Shown here piece after piece: positions 8,401 to 15,492 of a stretch of DNA of 64,000 bases; the first letter of the stretch is position 1; each line of letters begins with the position of its first letter. The stretch is from Clostridia bacterium. GTDB taxonomy: Bacteria > Bacillota > Clostridia > Oscillospirales > CAG-272. Below the pieces are notes generated by a model. It was not told the DNA's origin. It made no database searches and saw nothing but the letters and a program-made list of their open reading frames with translations. Position numbers and translations under genes: made by a program. The stretch is from contig JAFSSP010000018.1 of assembly GCA_017450945.1 (NCBI GenBank), forward strand, positions 1 to 64,000, written 5' to 3'.

Positions 8401-9544
8401 GACTGCAGGTGCGCGTCGTATAACCGCCCGTGGTGCAGGTGGCCTGCGTGACAACAACCGAATAGTCATGTCCCTGAGCTGTAATCGTTTCGGTCTTTGT
8501 TTCACCGCAAGAGGTACAGGTATAGGTGCGAACGCCGGGAGTCGTGCAGGTTGCGGCCGTAGTCACTTCTCCGTCATTCCACTTGTGAAAATGGACGCCG
8601 GGAGTATAGCCTTCGGGGCAGGTCGGTTCCACGGTGATCTCAACGCTGTCCGGTTGGGTCGGCTTGTCCACCTTTTCGGGTTCCACCGCCGGCGTCAACT
8701 CTGCTGCCGGGAAAGAGATGCTTTCGGGGCTTGCATCATCGGTATCCGACGCGATCTGGGAGGAAGATGCCCCCAATACCTCGTTAAGCGACAGTCCCGC
8801 CAAAATTTCATCGCTATCCGGATCGTCAAGCGCCACATCGTCATTGAGGCAACAGAACAGCACGTACAACTGGTAGACCAGTTTCAGGTACCGCCCTTCC
8901 ATATCCCTTTCCTTTTCTTTATCGGCAATGCCCTTCTCAACGATCGAGCTTCCCAGATAGATCGAAATCAGATCCACGCAGAGCGCTTTGGAGTTGTCGA
9001 TCAAATCCTGATAGTTGTCCGTATAAAATGCAAAACGGGCTTTGAGCGATTCATACTCGGAAGAATAGGAGGCTTTTAGAACCGCTTGATAGCCGCTGAA
9101 AATTCCTTTCAGCGCGGCGCTGGAGGTTTTTGCCTCCTGCAAAACATCCTTGAACTGTCTGATGATATCTTCATACTGCGTCGCGTCGTCAAACTGTTCG
9201 ACGGCGGATACGCCAAGATTGATCGAATTGGTCAGCGCCCAGCCGCGTGCGTCCTCAATAAAGATATAGTCGATGGCCGGGAGCTTCTGTTTGACCGCTT
9301 CGATGACGCCCTGATATTGCAGGTAGGCTTCGTTCTCGGCGGCATAGGTCTCCAGAGCGGCCTGATATGCCCAATATGCGGTTTCGTTTTTCCGATACTC
9401 CTGCCACTCAAGATAGGCGGCAAGATCCTTTTCATACTGTTCGATTTCCTCATCGGTTACGGCAAACGCCGAAAAAGCCCCTGCCTGCATCAAAAAAAGG
9501 AGCGAAAGACAAAGGGCAAATATACGCAAAAGCGATCGTTTCAT
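5471..9544 (-). CDS. Large surface protein with tandem Cys-x2-Cys repeats
   Basis: The 1357-residue exported protein has a signal peptide (about 1-28), a helical, Tyr/Glu-rich N-terminal region (about 30-230), a linker, a repeat block (about 318-975) and C-terminal beta-rich domains resembling InlB B-repeat/Flg_new modules. It ends in a transmembrane helix followed by IVRRKKKKKKAEQ. No LPXTG motif is present, so the helix probably anchors it. The repeat block alternates type A (GH-Y...PTC...GYTTHTCSRCGD) and type B (GH-W...ATCT..G.KTFTCSRC.GT.TEEIP), giving 8 A and 9 B half-units of about 40 residues. Each normally has one Cys plus a CxxC pair, a zinc-ribbon-like pattern. GGGAGG precedes ATG 9544. 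The function is unknown; adhesion or a metal-structured stalk is inference. Confidence 0.85.
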   Translation of the reverse strand: MKRSLLRIFALCLSLLFLMQAGAFSAFAVTDEEIEQYEKDLAAYLEWQEYRKNETAYWAYQAALETYAAENEAYLQYQGVIEAVKQKLPAIDYIFIEDARGWALTNSINLGVSAVEQFDDATQYEDIIRQFKDVLQEAKTSSAALKGIFSGYQAVLKASYSSEYESLKARFAFYTDNYQDLIDNSKALCVDLISIYLGSSIVEKGIADKEKERDMEGRYLKLVYQLYVLFCCLNDDVALDDPDSDEILAGLSLNEVLGASSSQIASDTDDASPESISFPAAELTPAVEPEKVDKPTQPDSVEITVEPTCPEGYTPGVHFHKWNDGEVTTAATCTTPGVRTYTCTSCGETKTETITAQGHDYSVVVTQATCTTGGYTTRTCSRCGGTVTDSQTGPLGHAWGTPVVTPASCMTPGSKVFTCANCGAVNSEKIDPLGHQYTAVVTNPTCEAGGYTTHTCSKCGDSYVDTNTQPLGHVWNAGTVTKTATCTEAGEKTFTCTRCSITQTEPIPAPGHSYQNTVTPSTCEAEGYTTHVCTGCGYTYVDSGTPALGHSWKTGTEIKATCTEAGEKNSTCTRCGQTKKETVAALGHDYTTVVTKPTCETGGYTTHTCSRCQDSYTDSEVAAKGHNWNNGVITKPATDDQPGEKTFTCKTCGKTRVEETPATGHDYETTVTLPTCTEQGYTTHTCKHAGCGNSYIDQYVPALGHDWDNGSVTTTATCTTSGVKTFTCSRCKGTRTEEIPATGHDYKTSVVPQTCDEQGYTAHTCSRCGDVYKDAYTDALGHIWNNGFVTTAATCTTPGVKTFTCSRCNGTKTEEIPATGHDYKPGVKHDPTCAERGYTAHTCSRCGDVYKDEFVNPLGHIWGDGVVTAEPTCTESGTKTFTCSRCNGEMTEGILALGHEYSDVITAPTCTEAGYTTHTCSRCEDTYVDAQTDPLGHVWNSGVVTVQPTEIIPGTKTFTCARCGGTRTEEIPALEETTVDPNPVQQLGRASAAKQDLKNSVSGTYTTGLSNEDVTAEISVAAAKHMLETGVQSVSLQISHEEDGDHISFVIEKGTPHPSARLFRLNLDEGKNEGYRYAYFKKKNVAVLQSSDPYAYVTLSSDPHPARFDFDQAGSFGEWTQVLEGEETTEWVPLPYGQVVMTPSDEVLRVKSFYIYKSEDINGENCYLQALPTSAIAGETVEINPPCDFGYEVTNLMVQKENGEAVPVSGKTFVMPESPVTISFTVEKIVYRIKYVFDGKVIAEQEYGLGETIVPPAEDTLPKKESDEEYNYSFLGWSPELKTATGDEREITVEARFAKTAVNYQVEMYDLRWAFIKPILLLGSPLLLIAGGVVFLIVRRKKKKKKAEQKEESEKTE
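6610..8600 (-). repeat. In-gene tandem repeat block (about 8 A/B dyads)
   Basis: The coding repeat consists of alternating half-units of about 120 nt inside the surface protein gene. Neighbouring dyads near 7000-7400 are the most alike (for example the CSRCGDVYKD and TCSRCNGTKTEEIPATGHDYK blocks occur nearly unchanged), which suggests recent duplication. Confidence 0.85.
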
Positions 9545-9574
9545 AACAGCCTCCCGATAAAAATATCCGATTAT

Positions 9575-9603
9575 ATTTTAACATGTTTTGATCAAAAAGT
9601 CAA
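9575..9603 (-). promoter_or_regulatory. Promoter of the surface protein gene
   Basis: Minus strand TTGACT (9603-9598), a 17-bp spacer and TAAAAT (9580-9575). It is divergent from the uxaC promoter. Confidence 0.8.
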
Positions 9604-9643
9604 GACAAAAAGCGGGGAAGCCCCCGAAAAAATCAAAAACCAA

Positions 9644-9671
9644 TTGCATTTTCCAAAAAAACGTGTATAAT
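9644..9671 (+). promoter_or_regulatory. Promoter of uxaC
   Basis: TTGCAT (9644-9649), a 16-bp spacer and TATAAT (9666-9671), about 30 bp before the start codon. Confidence 0.75.
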
Positions 9672-9699
9672 AAAAGCAAGAAAAAAGGAAGGTGACGAC

Positions 9700-11067
<1,368 letters not shown>

Positions 11068-11082
11068 ACCTTTTTCCAATAT

Positions 11083-11119
11083 GCAAAAGCGCCCCGACCG
11101 AGGTCGGGGCGCTTGTTTT
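11083..11119. terminator. Bidirectional terminator after uxaC
   Basis: AAGCGCCCCGACC (11087-11099) pairs with GGTCGGGGCGCTT (11102-11114), followed by GTTTTA. It serves uxaC and the convergent cysteine desulfurase gene. Confidence 0.9.
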
Positions 11120-11123
11120 ATCC

Positions 11124-12269
11124 TCAGGCGTGCAAAATTTCTTCGATCGCGTCGGCAAGAGAGCTGATCTCTTCGATGGTATTTCCATATCCGGGACTGA
11201 CCCGCACGGCTCCGCCTTGAGGCGTTCTCAGCGTTTTGTGCGCCAGCGCGGCGCAGTGAAATCCGGTTCGCACGCAAAAGCCGCGCGCGTTCAGTTCTTC
11301 CCCGATTTCAGTCGCGGGGCGCTGATCCGAGGAAAAGAGTAGAACTCCGCCCTTCTGTTCGGGCGCATAGAGCTTCAAGCCCGGCACTTGCACAAGGCGG
11401 GCTTTGAGCGCTTCAGTAAGCTCGGTTTCTTTCTTTTCAATGGCTTCTACACCGATCCGTTTGACGACTTCAAGCCCCGCGCAAAGCCCTGCTATGGCAG
11501 GCACCGGAAGCGTTCCGGCCTCGCATCGTTCGGGAAGCTCGACCGGCATATCTGGAAGGAGCGACCGGTATCCGCTCCCGCCCTCAACCAACGGCTTTGG
11601 AAGAATTCCTTTGCCAAGGATCAAAGCCCCGCACCCGGCCGGGCCCAAAAGCCCCTTATGCCCGGGCAGGCAGAGCGCGTCGATCTTCATGCGGGTGACG
11701 GAAAGAGGGATCCTGCCCGCCGACTGCGCCGCATCCACGCAAAAAAGGATCCCGCGCTTGCGGCAAAGCGATCCGATGGCTTCTATGGGAAGCGTAGCAG
11801 AACAGATGTTGGACGCGTGCGTGCAAATCACCATTCTGGTGTTTCGTTTGATCTTTTGTTCGATATTTTTGCAGATCTCCTCGGCGCTCAAAGGGCGATC
11901 CGGATCATAGGCGCAAAAGACGCCGTAGGTGATCCTTCCCTCCTTTCGCAATCTTTCGAGCGGCCGCAGAACGGCGTTGTGTTCCAGATTGGAGCAAAGC
12001 AAATGATCTCCGTAGTTGAGAAGCCCTTTCAGAGCCAAATTGATCGAATAGGTCGCTCCGGGTGTGAAAACCACACGCAGAGGATCCGGACAGTCAAAAA
12101 AAGCGGCCGCCTCTTCCCTTGCGGCATAGATCCGTTCCGCCGCCTCCAAAGAGAGCCTGTGACTTCCTCTTCCGGGATTGCCGCCCCAGACCGAAAGGCA
12201 TTCCGAAACCGCCTCCACAACCTCTTTGGGCTTTGGAAAAGTTGTGGCGGCATGATCCAGATAGATCAT
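11124..12269 (-). CDS. Cysteine desulfurase-like PLP enzyme
   Basis: This class-V aminotransferase-fold enzyme (381 residues) probably releases sulfur (or selenium) from cysteine (or selenocysteine) as an enzyme-bound persulfide. The N-terminus YLDHAATTFPKP, the cofactor lysine in GHK (H204, K205) and a likely catalytic Cys in RTGFHCAALAH (C339) fit the NifS/Csd group; the HCA.LAH form matches the clostridial subfamily often paired with DUF3343. ATG 12269 begins MIYLDHAATT and overlaps the stop of the upstream DUF3343 gene as ATGA, so the two are translationally coupled. Its acceptor is unknown. No iscU or sufBCD is nearby, which argues for a thiolation or selenium role rather than cluster assembly; that is inference. 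Confidence 0.88.
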   Translation of the reverse strand: MIYLDHAATTFPKPKEVVEAVSECLSVWGGNPGRGSHRLSLEAAERIYAAREEAAAFFDCPDPLRVVFTPGATYSINLALKGLLNYGDHLLCSNLEHNAVLRPLERLRKEGRITYGVFCAYDPDRPLSAEEICKNIEQKIKRNTRMVICTHASNICSATLPIEAIGSLCRKRGILFCVDAAQSAGRIPLSVTRMKIDALCLPGHKGLLGPAGCGALILGKGILPKPLVEGGSGYRSLLPDMPVELPERCEAGTLPVPAIAGLCAGLEVVKRIGVEAIEKKETELTEALKARLVQVPGLKLYAPEQKGGVLLFSSDQRPATEIGEELNARGFCVRTGFHCAALAHKTLRTPQGGAVRVSPGYGNTIEEISSLADAIEEILHA

Positions 12270-12505
12270 TTTCGTCCGGGGAGCACCTGTCCTTTGATCC
12301 CCGCCCGGCGCAAAAGATCCAGCGCTTTTTTGAGAGACGCGCAAGGGACTTCGAGCGCATAGAAACAGCCTTGATTCGAGAGTTTCCCGTCGGCTTTGAT
12401 GATTTTAGAAAAAAGAGCGGCCGACGCCAAAAGATCTCTTGCCCGAATGGCACGATTGAGAGATCCCAATGCAATGGCGCAGCCGCTGGTTTGTTTTGCT
12501 TCCAT
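12266..12505 (-). CDS. DUF3343 putative sulfur/selenium carrier protein
   Basis: This 79-residue protein fits the DUF3343 family, described as a putative Se/S carrier. Conserved-looking cysteines lie in SGCAIAL near the N-terminus and in CFYALEVPC in the middle. It is coupled by ATGA to the desulfurase downstream, as expected for a partner that takes the persulfide. Two adjacent ATG codons (12508, 12505) are possible. AGGAGG is 7 nt from the second, so 12505 is preferred. The ribosome site lies inside a potential hairpin (12509-12557). Catalytic function is not shown by sequence. Confidence 0.8.
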   Translation of the reverse strand: MEAKQTSGCAIALGSLNRAIRARDLLASAALFSKIIKADGKLSNQGCFYALEVPCASLKKALDLLRRAGIKGQVLPGRK

Positions 12506-12508
12506 CAT

Positions 12509-12557
12509 GACACCTCCTTTTGCTGTCAGTATATGGCAAAAGAAGAAAGAAGGTGTC
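12509..12557 (-). promoter_or_regulatory. Possible ribosome-site hairpin of the DUF3343 gene
   Basis: On the minus-strand transcript GACACCT (12557-12551) pairs with AGGTGTC (12515-12509), and inside this CTTTTGC (12542-12536) pairs with GCAAAAG (12523-12517). The AGGAGG ribosome site of the DUF3343 gene lies across the two right arms, so folding would hide it. A regulatory role is inference. Confidence 0.4.
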
Positions 12558-12565
12558 GAATCAGG

Positions 12566-13311
12566 TCAAAAGAGAGGTTCAAATTTGTAAACGCCGGTTT
12601 CCTCATCGTAAAGATCGTCAAGCAGATCTTCGCCGTTCTGGGAGACGCCCTGGATCGGCGGCGGAAGCCCTTCGCTCCTCGCTTGATTGCGGATCATCGG
12701 ATAAAAGCCGAAATTGACGATGATGAGATGTTCTATGAGCGTGATCCCGAGAAGGTTCAGCGCACTGCTGATATACTCGGTCACATCCACATCATCCGGA
12801 GAGGGTCTTGCGATCCCGTTGGGATGGTTGTGCGCAAGGATGACAAAAGCCGCCTTTTTCCTTCCGCGCTGTTGACCACCCCGTCCGAAACGATGCAGTG
12901 ATCGAGAAGATTCATGCGGTTGTTGAACAGCATCATGTGGAGCTGCTCATGGTCAAGCCCGGTAAACTTCGGAGCAATGAACATGGCAATCTCTTTCATA
13001 TCGCGGAAGCAATATCCCTTCGGTCGATAGGCTTCAATCGCATAGCGTCTTGTGAACTCGGTCACGAGTTTGAAGAGGATCGCCGATTGCTCCCCGATCC
13101 CATCCACTTCCTTCAGCTCGTCCAGCGATGCTTCCATCACGTTCTTGAGCGAGCCGAATCTCTCCATCAGCGCATGCGCGGTCGGGTTGGTGTTCCCTCT
13201 CGGCTTGGCATAAAACAAAAGCATTTCCAAAAGCTCATGCTCCTGAAAGCTGTTGAATCCGCCCGAAAGATACCGCTGACGCATCCGCTCCCTGTGCTTG
13301 TCATGCTCCAT
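12566..13311 (-). pseudogene. radC: radC, disrupted by a frameshift and small deletion
   Basis: RadC is a JAB/MPN-domain protein of uncertain function. The first part (start 13311, through VSDGVVNSAEG near 12850) is a normal RadC N-terminus with helix-hairpin-helix. The frame then runs on for about 25 unrelated residues to a stop at 12781. In another frame, from about 12850 to 12566, the missing C-terminus appears: KKAAFVILAHNHPNG...PSPDD, with the JAMM zinc motif HxHx(n)SxxD, followed by LLGITLIEHLIIV. The shift falls at GGAAAAAGG; one extra A would restore reading, but about 12 residues expected between VNSA and AAFVIL are also missing. The protein made from 13311 lacks the metal site. It lies 19 bp after the S24 repressor gene. 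An assembly error is possible. Confidence 0.8.
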
Positions 13312-13330
13312 TGTCCTATCCCCGCTTACC

Positions 13331-14128
13331 TTATTTCCGTTTCAGGCGGCCGATGACACGGCCTTTGCATTGAACCGATTCAAAATCCTTGAGCAAAATC
13401 GGTCCGTAAGCCGGATTGATTGAAAGGAGGCGGTCCCCATCGTAGATCTTAAAGAATCCGCAACCGTCCAAAAGGAAGATGCCAAGCTCTCCCACTTCCA
13501 CGCTTTCGCACTCCTGCACAAGGAGGACGTCGCCGTCGTGGTACTTCGGCTCCATACTGTTGCCGCTGATCCGCAGAGCATAGTCCGCCTCGGCGGTTTT
13601 ATCATTGTTGGGAATGCTGATGCTCTCGCTCCGCGCCTCGTCCAGATAGACACCGACGCCGGCGGAGACCGGAAGCTCATACAAAGAGATCGAGCGTTTT
13701 CCGGTGCGGGTGCGCCCCAAAGACGCATATCTGCCGCCCGGGATCGGAGAAAGAATGCGGGTGCCGCCTTCGATGCGCTCGCCCCTCTCTTCCTTGGCCG
13801 CAACCCTTGCGCTCTCCTCGCGGGTCAAGGCCTGCACGGCCCGCCTGCCCCACTCGTCCAGCGCGCGATAGGATTCCACAAACTCGATCTCCTCGGCCGA
13901 GAGTGTGTAATTGTTAGTGTTTTCCGGAATACCGCTGACGATATACTCCAGCGAGCAATCCAGCGCGTTGCAAATGGCAACAACGGTGGAGAGCTTGGGA
14001 GAATCGCTCATGCCGGCCAGCACCTTGCTGAGCGTTCCGAGCGGGATGCCCGAGCGTTCCGCAAGCAGTTCATTGGTCATCTTTTTTTGACTTTTTAATT
14101 GTTTGATGCGATCAATGTAGGTTTCCAT
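13331..14128 (-). CDS. LexA-like repressor: HTH plus S24 self-cleavage domain
   Basis: The 265-residue transcription factor has an N-terminal XRE-type helix-turn-helix (about 7-62) and a C-terminal S24/LexA peptidase domain (about 150-265). The self-cleavage parts are all visible: a candidate Ala-Gly bond in VSAGVG (A156-G157), nucleophile Ser in GNSMEP (S191) and Lys in FFKIY (K227). The Ala-to-Ser distance of 35 equals that in E. coli LexA. The HTH is of phage-repressor type, not the LexA winged helix, so it is not lexA itself. It probably responds to RecA filaments; targets are unproven. It is followed by broken radC and is divergent from a small membrane protein gene. Confidence 0.88.
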   Translation of the reverse strand: METYIDRIKQLKSQKKMTNELLAERSGIPLGTLSKVLAGMSDSPKLSTVVAICNALDCSLEYIVSGIPENTNNYTLSAEEIEFVESYRALDEWGRRAVQALTREESARVAAKEERGERIEGGTRILSPIPGGRYASLGRTRTGKRSISLYELPVSAGVGVYLDEARSESISIPNNDKTAEADYALRISGNSMEPKYHDGDVLLVQECESVEVGELGIFLLDGCGFFKIYDGDRLLSINPAYGPILLKDFESVQCKGRVIGRLKRK

Positions 14129-14157
14129 TTGTTTTCCTCCATTCCGTTTGTGGACTC

Positions 14158-14186
14158 ATTATAACATGATTTTTCTCATTTGTAAA
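14158..14186 (-). promoter_or_regulatory. Promoter of the S24 repressor gene
   Basis: Minus strand TTTACA (14186-14181), a 17-bp spacer and TATAAT (14163-14158). Only 40 bp separate it from the divergent promoter at 14227. Confidence 0.8.
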
Positions 14187-14226
14187 GTGCTTTTTGAAAA
14201 TTTTTTTCGTTTTTGGAAAAAATCTA

Positions 14227-14255
14227 TTGACAAACCGAAAAGTGCATGCTATAAT
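14227..14255 (+). promoter_or_regulatory. Promoter of the small membrane protein gene
   Basis: Perfect TTGACA (14227-14232), a 17-bp spacer and perfect TATAAT (14250-14255). An inverted repeat TGCAT-N6-ATGCA (14243-14258) covers the -10 and is a possible operator. A consensus promoter facing a repressor gene suggests tight repression. Confidence 0.85.
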
Positions 14256-14294
14256 GCAGTTACAATTCCAAAACAGGAACAGGAGAAATTCAAA

Positions 14295-14606
14295 ATGAAC
14301 GCATATTATGATAACTTCCAAAATCAAATTTCCAATACAAGAATTATTGAAGGATATTTTGAAGAAATCAAACCGAGAGAATCGGTTTGGAAAAAGCTGT
14401 GCCAAAAAGCAAAGGCGATCGCAAGTTCGCCTGCTATGCGCCGCTTTGCAAAGCCGGTCAGCCTTACCCTCTCGCTTCTCTTTTCCGCCTGTGTGATCGG
14501 CGCCATTGAATCCGGCCGCATGGGAATTGGAACCGGGCTTTTGCTCGGAGGGCTGATCGTTGCCTTTGAAGCACTGGCGCTTCGCGGGGTCAAAAGCCGC
14601 TCATGA
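14295..14606 (+). CDS. Small two-helix membrane protein
   Basis: I do not recognise this 103-residue protein. It has a polar N-terminal half (about 1-55, many aromatic and charged residues) and two hydrophobic helices separated by ESGRMG (about 56-75 and 79-99). ATG 14295 is preferred over an upstream in-frame ATG at 14148 because CAGGAG precedes it and the consensus promoter lies between the two. It is divergent from the LexA-like repressor, has its own terminator and forms a single-gene unit. By position it is the most likely direct target of that repressor. A role in a damage-induced membrane or division response is only inference. Confidence 0.75.
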   Translation: MNAYYDNFQNQISNTRIIEGYFEEIKPRESVWKKLCQKAKAIASSPAMRRFAKPVSLTLSLLFSACVIGAIESGRMGIGTGLLLGGLIVAFEALALRGVKSRS

Positions 14607-14620
14607 AAAACAAAAAGCTC

Positions 14621-14662
14621 CGGGCTCTGCGGCAGGGGGAACGCCGCAGAGCCCGTTTTTTT
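14621..14662 (+). terminator. Terminator of the small membrane protein gene
   Basis: CGGGCTCTGCGGC (14621-14633) pairs with GCCGCAGAGCCCG (14643-14655), followed by seven T. Confidence 0.92.
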
Positions 14663-14714
14663 CTTCTTTTCGGAAAACTTTTCCTAAAAAGTGGATTTTG
14701 TAGAAAAGCTGTGC

Positions 14715-14720
14715 TATACT
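14715..14720 (+). promoter_or_regulatory. Extended -10 promoter of the VanZ-like gene
   Basis: TATACT preceded by TGC (extended -10) and no good -35. It is about 40 bp before the start codon. Confidence 0.55.
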
Positions 14721-14758
14721 GTAAACGAGTCAAAGATGGATCGAGAGGGGGCCTGCGT

Positions 14759-15457
14759 ATGCGTCAAAATCAAAAAAAGAACGAGCGCCGCCTTACCCCG
14801 GTCGAACTCTGGCTTCTTCTCGCCGGTTCGATCTTTGCCGGACTGCTTCTCGCCGAACTGCTGTTGGAGGTCTTCTTTACCCTGCGTGGCTCGGCGCGGG
14901 TTTTCCTCGTCGCTGTGATCGCGATCTGCTACTACCTCTTTGCCTATCTTTACGCAAAAAGAACCAACGACGAAATTCCCCTTCGCATCGTCCAGATTTT
15001 CCTGTTTATCATCTATCTCGCCTGCCTGTTTGATCTGACGCTTCTCGGAAAATCGGTGGGACGGCAGCATTACGACAAAGAGCGACTGGATTATATCGAC
15101 TGGTTCGTCAACCTTCACCCCTTCCGTACCATCAAAAACTACATCGTCGGTTTCAGGAAAGGATACTTCAACCTTTGGTGGTTCTCGGCAAACCTGCTTG
15201 GGAATCTTCTCTTGCTCGCACCCCTGTCGCTGCTTCTGCCCATGCTCTTCCGGCTCCAGCGGCGTTGGTACGTCTTTCTTCCTACGATTCTCCTCATCTC
15301 GGCCGTGGTAGAGGCGCTTCAATATCTCTTCATGCTCGGCTCCTGCGATATCGACGACCTCATTCTCAATTTCATCGGCGCCGTTTTGCTCTTTTTCCTA
15401 TTCAAAATCCCGCCGATCAGAAGACTGCTCCGCAAGATCACCCGATCCGAATTTTGA
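14759..15457 (+). CDS. VanZ-like membrane protein
   Basis: The 232-residue protein has about five hydrophobic helices and the VanZ-like pattern: NLHPFRTIKNY before the third helix, the NLLGN motif at the start of the fourth, and EALQ...GSCDIDDLILNFIG near the end. VanZ relatives are associated with low-level teicoplanin resistance in one case, but most have no known role, so no resistance should be inferred. GAGAGGGGG precedes ATG 14759; an earlier in-frame ATG at 14603 overlaps the terminator hairpin and is rejected. It is a single gene that shares the hairpin at 15462-15492 with topB. Confidence 0.85.
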   Translation: MRQNQKKNERRLTPVELWLLLAGSIFAGLLLAELLLEVFFTLRGSARVFLVAVIAICYYLFAYLYAKRTNDEIPLRIVQIFLFIIYLACLFDLTLLGKSVGRQHYDKERLDYIDWFVNLHPFRTIKNYIVGFRKGYFNLWWFSANLLGNLLLLAPLSLLLPMLFRLQRRWYVFLPTILLISAVVEALQYLFMLGSCDIDDLILNFIGAVLLFFLFKIPPIRRLLRKITRSEF

Positions 15458-15461
15458 TCAA

Positions 15462-15492
15462 AAGACCGCCCGAAAAACGGGCGGTCTTTTTA
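15462..15492. terminator. Bidirectional terminator between the VanZ-like gene and topB
   Basis: AAAAGACCGCCCG (15462-15474) pairs with CGGGCGGTCTTTT (15480-15492) across AAAAA, with U-tails in both directions. Confidence 0.9.

Noticed and set aside
14759..15457. Glycopeptide resistance gene (VanZ)
   Set aside because: Only the VanZ-like family is supported; no other van gene is present and most family members have no resistance role.
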